From NCBI GenBank assembly GCA_004375895.1, contig SOJW01000063.1:1-34871 (forward strand): DNA of 34,871 bases, given 5' to 3'. Both the position numbers and the translations under genes were made by a program. Positions 29,738-34,871 of the stretch are shown here, piece after piece; positions within the stretch are counted from its first letter, which is position 1; each line of letters begins with the position of its first letter. The stretch is from Candidatus Stahliibacteriota bacterium (lineage in GTDB: Bacteria > Hydrothermota > Tepidihabitantia > B3-TA06). The notes under the pieces are model-generated. The model saw nothing but the letters and a program-made list of their open reading frames with translations. It ran no database searches and was not told the origin of the DNA.

Positions 29738-30391
29738 ATGCTGGCAGAACAGAGTAAGGATAAGATGGTGGGGCAGCGCATCCGGGCTGCACGGCGAGCG
29801 AGGGGGCTCAATCAGGAGGAACTCAGCCGCCGGTTGGGGATTCACCGCAACTCGCTTGTGCGGTATGAGCGCGGGGAGCGCGGGATTGACGTGGAACTCC
29901 TGGTGAGGATTGCACGAGAGCTTAAAGTTTCGCTTCACTGGCTCGTGACCGGCGAGGGCGAGATGGAGCAAGTCCCTGAGGTACCCGAATCCGACCGTTT
30001 ACCTGTTCGCTGGATTCCGGTGCTTGGTCAGGTGCCTGCCGGCTTCCCTCACTACACGGCTGAGGTGATCCTTGAGTATCTGCCAGTGCCTGCGGCCACT
30101 GCCAGGCATCCGCAGACGTTCGCTTTGATCGTTCAGGGCGATTCCATGGAGCCGCGGCTTGCGGACAGCGACCGTGTTATCGTATGCCCCGACCAATCGC
30201 CTCCCAACCGTGCCATCGTGGTAGCTCTTATAGACGGCGAGACGGTCATCAAGGAGCTCAAGATCACTCAGCAGGGAGAAAAGATCGTTCACATCCTTGT
30301 TCCTGCTAATCATGACTACCCGCCTCACGTTCTTGGCGAGGGCGACCGCATCATCGGCCGCGTGGTGGCGGTGCAAAAAATGTTGGAATGA
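29738..30391 (+). CDS. LexA/CI-like phage repressor (HTH plus S24 autoprotease)
   Basis: A 217-residue repressor. Residues 10-65 form an XRE helix-turn-helix (GLNQEELSRRLGIHRNSLVR). The rest is an S24 peptidase fold: cleavage site Ala101-Gly102 (VPAGFP), nucleophile Ser136 (GDSMEP) and base Lys172 (TVIKELK). The 35-residue distance from the cut site to Ser equals that in LexA. It should keep the leftward operon silent and cut itself when RecA is activated, so the element is likely SOS-inducible. Earlier in-frame starts exist, but the ATG at 29738 starts just before the HTH and has GGGGAT ahead. Confidence 0.92.
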   Translation: MLAEQSKDKMVGQRIRAARRARGLNQEELSRRLGIHRNSLVRYERGERGIDVELLVRIARELKVSLHWLVTGEGEMEQVPEVPESDRLPVRWIPVLGQVPAGFPHYTAEVILEYLPVPAATARHPQTFALIVQGDSMEPRLADSDRVIVCPDQSPPNRAIVVALIDGETVIKELKITQQGEKIVHILVPANHDYPPHVLGEGDRIIGRVVAVQKMLE

Positions 30392-30409
30392 ATCTTCACC
30401 CCCACCCTA

Positions 30410-30487
30410 CCCTCCCCCGTCAAGGGGGAGGTGTGTCTAGGGCCTAGTATTACCCCTCCCTTGACGGGAGGGGATTAAGGGGAGGGT
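30410..30487. repeat. Palindromic CCTCCCCC/GGGGGAGG repeats
   Basis: CCTCCCCC-GTCAA-GGGGGAGG (30410-30433) is followed by a second inverted copy, CCCTCCCTTGACGGGAGGGG (about 30455-30475). They fill the gap between the repressor gene and the next gene. Confidence 0.75.
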
Positions 30488-30508
30488 GATTAAAACCAGG
30501 AGGAGAAA

Positions 30509-31666
30509 ATGGCGAAAGATCAACCTAAATTCCTTGCCGTTTTGCCTTGGCTTAGAGTAAGAGGAGAAATTGATATAGGTCCTTTTGTCTTTTGGCAGTG
30601 GCCATGGAATGAAAAGAAATATGTGCCGTCCGCCCATACCGATAGAGTTAAGGAAACTTTAAACGCTCATTTTATGGAAGTTCAATGGGATGCTCCTAAT
30701 AAAGGTTGGACAATTGCACCTCGCACTTCACTTTGCTTGGCAGGCTGGAGGAATAGAGCTTTGGAGGAAAGTCTCTGGTTTACAAAGGAAGATTTTGAGT
30801 TATTCAGACCAGCTGGGGACATCCTCTGTGCCTCGTCTCTTTTCAAAACACTCCTTAGAAGAGATTCAATAAATGCCGAGAATCCGAGTGTCCAAGAATT
30901 ATTCTACAAAAACGCAACTGACTTTGCTTGGTATGGTATCCACTTGGATGCTGAAGCAGGTTCTAGGCAGATAAGAAGGAGATATGGAAGCATTTTGCGA
31001 GGAGAGTTTCCCCCCATACCTAGAGTTAAACCTGATGAATGCACTGATCAAGAGGTAATAGGAAAAGATGGTCTAGCAACTTCGTTAGGAAAGATGTTGG
31101 AGTCATCCCCAACTGATTTCAGCCGCCGCACCTTTAGAGCAATTGAGCAGTTCAACAACGCCTTTACTGATTCAATGGTTATTATACACCATACTGAGAT
31201 TGTCATGTTAGGAACGGCATTTGAGATTCTCTTAAAGATTTACAATGTCTACTCAGAGAAGAAAAAGCAAGAATTAGGTAAAAGAATCTCTAAGCTGTTT
31301 TCCCGCAATACTGTGATACCTGAACCGACGACAAATAAGTCTTGGGAAGTATTTTGGATAGAAAGCTTCTATGGTTTACGTAATGACATTGTTCACGGGA
31401 AAAGGATACCTTTTAAGAACCTAGAATGGCCCAATAACCCTTATGCAGGTTTACACCAGGAAATAGCGATACATGTCTTTCGACTAGCCCTAATGAAAAC
31501 TCTCGTTGAGAAACAGTTGCACGTAGAAACTGATGAAGACATTTGGCAGGCAAACAAACTCGATGAGTGGCTTTCAACAGAGATGAAACGCTTCCCAAGT
31601 GCCAGTGATACTGACTTTGCTCTATGGTCGGTAGCTAAAGAACTAAAGGCTAAGGATGACGCTTAG
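30509..31666 (+). CDS. HEPN-like domain protein, possible defence gene
   Basis: A 385-residue protein with no signal peptide or membrane segment. The C-terminal half holds a helical region ending in GLRNDIVHGK, that is Arg291-x4-His296, the catalytic motif of HEPN ribonucleases and of apea-like HEPN domains. A helix with two-sided charged and hydrophobic residues (MLGTAFEILLKIYNVYSEKK) precedes it, as in that family. The first ~200 residues are unrecognised and rich in Trp and Arg. It has AGGAGG six bases before the ATG, is AT-rich relative to neighbours, and follows directly on the prophage repressor. It may be cargo of the element that acts against other phages; this is inference. Confidence 0.75.
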   Translation: MAKDQPKFLAVLPWLRVRGEIDIGPFVFWQWPWNEKKYVPSAHTDRVKETLNAHFMEVQWDAPNKGWTIAPRTSLCLAGWRNRALEESLWFTKEDFELFRPAGDILCASSLFKTLLRRDSINAENPSVQELFYKNATDFAWYGIHLDAEAGSRQIRRRYGSILRGEFPPIPRVKPDECTDQEVIGKDGLATSLGKMLESSPTDFSRRTFRAIEQFNNAFTDSMVIIHHTEIVMLGTAFEILLKIYNVYSEKKKQELGKRISKLFSRNTVIPEPTTNKSWEVFWIESFYGLRNDIVHGKRIPFKNLEWPNNPYAGLHQEIAIHVFRLALMKTLVEKQLHVETDEDIWQANKLDEWLSTEMKRFPSASDTDFALWSVAKELKAKDDA

Positions 31667-32190
31667 CCTTCCCTTCTCAGTGCGAGCCAGCAGGGGTCGG
31701 CGTCCTCTGAGCCGGTGCAGCGAAGGGCCAGGGGGGTAAACTTCTCGTTTACAAGGAACGGCACTACCCGTTCCACAAACGTCCCGGCATCTATCTCGAT
31801 CTCCACCGGCAGGCTCTCACCGTTTGCCTCAAGGAAACGATTGCTGTTCGGTCGGTAGCCCTGGCCCTCGGCATCCAGGAGCCGGACACTTGCCGGATAG
31901 TCAACGCTTCCCTTGCCTTTTTCTGCAGGCATCACCTCGAGTGTGATGAGAATGAAGCGGGTGCCTCTTGGCGCCTTTTCTCTCTTTGTTTGGGTCTCGA
32001 GCACCTTTGCTTCTGTGACCTTCATCACCCTGAATTGCAGCGGGCCACTTTGCGCCCACGAGCCAAGCGCAACCAGATTGGTTTCATCGGGCGGTGGATA
32101 ATCACCGACCGAGTCAGCCCTCCCACAGCTTACACCAGCTAAAACAGCGAGCAAGAAGAGGGTCTTGAGCGATCCTGCATCAATATTCAT
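31663..32190 (-). CDS. Exported DUF4352-like protein, probable lipoprotein
   Basis: A 175-residue protein with the signal LKTLFLLAVLAGVSCGRADS; the Cys in GVSC is a possible lipidation site, though the lipobox is not ideal. The body (LQFRVMKVTEAKVLETQTK, then GTRFILITLEVMPAE and RLLDAEGQGY) resembles the Ig-like DUF4352 domain seen in many surface lipoproteins. Four bases of the end overlap the stop of the convergent HEPN-like gene. The start overlaps the upstream gene by 11 bases, so the two lipoprotein-like genes form an operon. The role is unknown. Confidence 0.78.
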   Translation of the reverse strand: MNIDAGSLKTLFLLAVLAGVSCGRADSVGDYPPPDETNLVALGSWAQSGPLQFRVMKVTEAKVLETQTKREKAPRGTRFILITLEVMPAEKGKGSVDYPASVRLLDAEGQGYRPNSNRFLEANGESLPVEIEIDAGTFVERVVPFLVNEKFTPLALRCTGSEDADPCWLALRREG

Positions 32191-32725
32191 ACCCGAAGTT
32201 GATCTTCCACTGGCCTTCCTCCCGAACCAGCCAGGTGCGTTCTTCTATACTGACACGGGAGAAGCGATGTGCCTTTATCTCCTGTGCCATCCGTTTTGCG
32301 AACCATGCGTCGAGTTTATCTTCGTTACCTTTGTATTTTCTGTATATGTTTTTGCGTCTGGCTTCCTTGGAGAGACGTTTGTCCAGTTCATTCAGGTCAG
32401 GTACTCGAAAGCTTACAAGCGTCAAAGCTTCGGCGCCGCGCTGTTCCAGCTCCTCGATGCGGAAGCTAGACTCCGCGCTCCAGGCCTTTCGCAGTTCCCG
32501 GGTTCTTAACGTGGGTTTCATGCCGAATCTTGCGCTTTCCTCGAAAACAGCCTTCGGAATGTTAAAGTGGCTTCTTTTGGAAAGCATCCGGTAGGCGGAT
32601 TCGGTTTTACCGTCGATTACGGCCTGCCAAAACCGGGTCGTTGCCTCACGGATTGCTTCCTTCTCGTTAAAACAGGCAACCGTAAGCAAAAACACGGCAC
32701 TAGCCAACAAAAGGATCCGTTTCAT
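32180..32725 (-). CDS. Exported hypothetical protein, probable lipoprotein with NTF2-like fold
   Basis: A 181-residue protein with signal MKRILLLASAVFLLTVACFN; Cys18 after TVA may be lipidated. The mature part (AIREATTRFWQAVIDGKTES, ending WLVREEGQWKINFGYEY) has the helix-first, sheet-last order and closing (W/Y)K(I/V) strand of small NTF2-like/DUF4878 domains. That assignment is only from pattern. It has a promoter (TTGATT, TATAGT) and GAGGAGG before the ATG. The next gene begins within its last codons. Confidence 0.75.
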   Translation of the reverse strand: MKRILLLASAVFLLTVACFNEKEAIREATTRFWQAVIDGKTESAYRMLSKRSHFNIPKAVFEESARFGMKPTLRTRELRKAWSAESSFRIEELEQRGAEALTLVSFRVPDLNELDKRLSKEARRKNIYRKYKGNEDKLDAWFAKRMAQEIKAHRFSRVSIEERTWLVREEGQWKINFGYEY

Positions 32726-32753
32726 TCAATCCTCCTCTGATTTGCTTGCCGAT

Positions 32754-32781
32754 ACTATAATCGGATTGGCGGAAAAATCAA
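32754..32781 (-). promoter_or_regulatory. Promoter of the two-lipoprotein operon
   Basis: TTGATT (32776-32781) and TATAGT (32754-32759), spacer 16, on the minus strand, with GAGGAGG ahead of the start. Confidence 0.65.
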
Positions 32782-32819
32782 GTTCTCTACACGTTAGTTG
32801 TCCGGGTTTAAGGAGCACC

Positions 32820-34142
32820 TTATCTAACCATTACTAATCTAGCTGTCTGAACATAGCTCTCCGACTGGAACCTCAGGAAGTAGACGCCTGCGGAGAGCGG
32901 CTCTCCTGCATCGTCCTTCCCGTTCCAGGTTATGGTATGAGCGCCTGGACTTTGGGGACTATCCAGAAGCGTCCGCACCTTTCGGCCAAGCGGGTCGTAG
33001 ACAGCTATCTGTACGTGAGAGCTTAGAGACAGTGAATACCTGATCGAGGTTTGCTCCGCAAACGGGTTCGGATCGGCCTCGAAAACAAGGGGAAGCTCTT
33101 GAGAGGGTTTCTTCTCTTCGATACCAACATCGGGTCCCAGCTTCAGAAGCCAAACATCAACGCCGCCTGCGCCGAACGAGTTTGTCCCTCCTGTAATAAT
33201 GTATCCGTCATCCGAGGTCCTGCAGATTGTAGCGCCCCAATCCTCACCTGCTCCTCCGTAGGTCTTTGTCCACAGGGTATCACCATTATCGTATGTCTTT
33301 ATAAGGTAGAGATCACCTGCACCCACCGAATATGTACATCCTGCTACAACGTATCCCCCATTATGGGCCTCGCACACTGAGTGGCCGTAATCACGACCTT
33401 CGGTTCCGTAGGTCTTTTCCCAGAGGAGTTCACCATCAGAATCTGTCTTTACAAGATAGGCGTTATAGGCATCGCCACTCTCGAACGGTTCTGTCCATCC
33501 TGCGATGATGTATCCTCCATCAGAGGTTTCTTGAATTGAGAGAGCATACTCATTGTCTTCACCACCGTATGTCTTTGTCCACAGTGTATCGCCCCATGCG
33601 TCCGTCCTTAAAAGATAAACATCCCACCCACCTGTACCGAACGACCATGTTATTCCTGCAATGATGTATCCACCATCAGGGGCTTCTTTAACCGAGATGC
33701 CCCAATCCTCACCTATGCTGCCGCCGTATGTCTTTGTCCACTGGGTATCACCAGATTCATCTGTCTTTACAAGATAGACATCACCAAAACCTGTAGCGAA
33801 CGAATACGTATACCCTGTGATGACATATCCTCCATCAGGGGTCTGGCAAACCGACCCTCCCCCCTCGTCCTCCGTCCCTCCATATGTTTTTGTCCACAGG
33901 GTATCGCCGTCTTCATTCGTCTTTACAAGATAGACATCATAACTGCCTGCGCCGAACGAAGTTGTATATCCTGCAATAATATAACCCCCATCAGAGGTTT
34001 CCTGAACGAAATGGCCCACATCCTCACCTGTTCCTCCATACGTCCTTGTCCACAGGGTGTCAGAGGGCCAGGCAAAAAGGGTAGCTCCCCAAAGGAATAT
34101 CACTATCCCTAAAAGGGGTGTTTTACGACGTTGTTTGTTCAT
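32820..34142 (-). CDS. Secreted beta-propeller-repeat protein with C-terminal sorting domain
   Basis: A 440-residue protein with a signal peptide (PLLGIVIFLWGATLFA). Six repeats of ~50 residues follow, each with TYGG....(D/E)....V.ET.DGGYI(I/V)AG.T.SFG.G..D.YLVKT...GDTLWTK, the plan of a six-bladed propeller. The final ~90 residues are a sorting module (AVYDPLGRKVRTLLDSP, HTITWNGKDDAG, SAGVYFLRF, end LVMVR). The ATG has AAGGAGG four bases upstream. It lies 31 bases after the stop of the next gene to the right and shares its direction, so they form an operon. The ligand is unknown; cell-surface function is likely. Confidence 0.88.
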   Translation of the reverse strand: MNKQRRKTPLLGIVIFLWGATLFAWPSDTLWTRTYGGTGEDVGHFVQETSDGGYIIAGYTTSFGAGSYDVYLVKTNEDGDTLWTKTYGGTEDEGGGSVCQTPDGGYVITGYTYSFATGFGDVYLVKTDESGDTQWTKTYGGSIGEDWGISVKEAPDGGYIIAGITWSFGTGGWDVYLLRTDAWGDTLWTKTYGGEDNEYALSIQETSDGGYIIAGWTEPFESGDAYNAYLVKTDSDGELLWEKTYGTEGRDYGHSVCEAHNGGYVVAGCTYSVGAGDLYLIKTYDNGDTLWTKTYGGAGEDWGATICRTSDDGYIITGGTNSFGAGGVDVWLLKLGPDVGIEEKKPSQELPLVFEADPNPFAEQTSIRYSLSLSSHVQIAVYDPLGRKVRTLLDSPQSPGAHTITWNGKDDAGEPLSAGVYFLRFQSESYVQTARLVMVR

Positions 34143-34173
34143 GCTTCCTCCTTAATAATATAGATTTGTATCC

Positions 34174-34871
34174 CTACCTCACCACCACCAATTTTCCGGT
34201 TGCGCGGTAGTCTGCAGTCTCAAGCAAGATAAAGTAAAGCCCTGCGGGCACCTGCTGGTTTGAGTCATTCCTCGCATCCCAGCAAGCGGTATGAGTGCCT
34301 GCCCCTTGACTTCCTGAGACCAGCGTCCTAACCAGCTTGCCGGTGACGTCGTAGATTTTTAGGGAAATTGAACTGGAAGAAGACAAGGTGTAGGTGATTA
34401 CAGGTTCGGGTGTAAGTTGGGCAACCTCCAGTCTATGACCGGGCACGTCAGGAGAAGCCTCAGCCACACCAGGCCCCTGGCTGTACTTTACGGTCGTATA
34501 GTCCCAGGAGGTTTCTGAACTGCAGCTTCTGCCTGTAACGTAGACGTTACCTGCACCGTCTATTGCCATGGCATAGGCGATATCCCAGTAGCTTTCCGGT
34601 CCGTCGTACCGGGCTACCCATTGCTCGGTACCTGAAGGGTTATACTTTACGGTTGCATAGTCATAGCCGGTTCCTGAACCAGCACTATAACCTGTAACGT
34701 AGACGTTGCCTGTATCGTCTATTGCTACGGCATTGGGTTCATCCACACCGCTTGCCAGCCCATCGTACCGGGCTACCCACTGTTCGACCCCTGAGGTGCT
34801 GTACTTTACGGTCGCATAGTCATCATGGGTTCCTAAACCGTCGCTGTAGCCTGTAACGTAGACGTTGCCTG
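34174..34871 (-). CDS. SBBP-type beta-propeller-repeat protein with sorting domain (5' truncated by window edge)
   Basis: The last ~230 residues of a longer secreted protein; the frame is open to the window end. It has at least two and a half SBBP repeats (AVAIDDTGNVYVTGYS, DYATVKYNPSGTEQWVARY). A sorting module follows (LKIYDVTGKLVRTLVSG, THTACWDARND, GLYFILLET, end LVVVR). The GTG near 34746 would be an internal start, so I extend the gene to the edge. Its stop is 31 bases before the start of the next propeller gene. Function unknown, probably surface exposed. Confidence 0.85.
   Translation of the reverse strand, partial: GNVYVTGYSDGLGTHDDYATVKYSTSGVEQWVARYDGLASGVDEPNAVAIDDTGNVYVTGYSAGSGTGYDYATVKYNPSGTEQWVARYDGPESYWDIAYAMAIDGAGNVYVTGRSCSSETSWDYTTVKYSQGPGVAEASPDVPGHRLEVAQLTPEPVITYTLSSSSSISLKIYDVTGKLVRTLVSGSQGAGTHTACWDARNDSNQQVPAGLYFILLETADYRATGKLVVVR

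Larger units (their letters stand above)
26326..30391. mobile_element. Remnant of a Mu-like prophage
   Basis: Six leftward genes (Gam, zinc-binding protein, holin-like protein, spanin-like protein, HTH protein, DUF935 portal) overlap or nearly touch and are divergent from a CI/LexA-type repressor gene. Operator-like repeats lie between. Gam, small lysis-type genes and a gp29-type portal are Mu-family traits. No transposase A/B, terminase large subunit, capsid or tail genes are present, so it is a shortened or decayed element. The ends are not resolved: no clear terminal repeats are seen. Confidence 0.75.

Noticed and set aside
26326-30391. Terminal inverted repeats or att sites of the prophage
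   Set aside because: I could not find matching end sequences, and neither border is next to a tRNA gene.
30437-30637. A 66-codon leftward frame at the start of the HEPN-like gene
   Set aside because: Its C-terminal part is the palindromic repeat, and the rest is antisense to the HEPN-like gene.

Overview
The window looks like a chromosomal piece of an uncultivated, Gram-negative-type bacterium, probably from an FCB-related candidate lineage such as WOR-3/Stahlbacteria or TA06. This is inferred from the many exported proteins that end in a Por/T9SS-like C-terminal sorting module (Ig-like strands, then GVYF(V/L)R(L) and a final short basic stretch such as LIVLR or LVMVR). Further support comes from outer-membrane-type proteins, an OmpA-like protein and dense small intergenic palindromes. 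No rRNA or other taxonomic marker is present, so the assignment stays tentative.

Layout. 1-2872: two tandem M1 metallopeptidases with sorting domains; the first is cut by the window edge. 2930-6460: an FG-GAP/VCBS-like exported protein, an MFS transporter and a tRNA-Gly(UCC). 6461-11169: a membrane/soluble gene pair, an exported protein made of two similar halves, and a DUF5683/diacylglycerol-kinase-like pair, all embedded in repeat-rich spacers. 11170-15125: a small sorting-domain protein, then valS followed by an OmpA-like gene. 15325-17875: a tandem pair of cysteine-rich secreted proteins whose promoters are duplicated too, and a small Ig-like (Big_5-type) protein. 18062-24127: four paralogs of an unrecognised exported family that all end in AVEQ(T/S)FR, interrupted by a two-gene unit encoding a membrane protein and a peptidoglycan-binding/transpeptidase-like protein. 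24218-25706: trmO-like and PAP2 phosphatase genes. 26326-30391: a remnant of a Mu-like prophage (LexA/CI-like repressor, operators, Gam, lysis-like genes, DUF935 portal). 30509-32725: a HEPN-like gene and two small lipoprotein-like genes. 32820-34871: two beta-propeller-repeat proteins with sorting domains, the last one running off the edge.

Gene expression signals are unusually legible. Many genes have near-consensus TTGACA/TATAAT promoters. In one set the promoter leads to a leader with a strong AGGAGG site. In another set of eight genes (valS, trmO, PAP2, the 6803 membrane gene and all four AVEQTFR paralogs) the -10 hexamer ends only 5-6 bases before the start codon, so the predicted transcript begins at or next to the AUG. 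I consider these predicted leaderless mRNAs, the new exported family they partly drive, and several families of interspersed hairpins (one with a GTAG-hairpin layout resembling REP elements) the most interesting contents.
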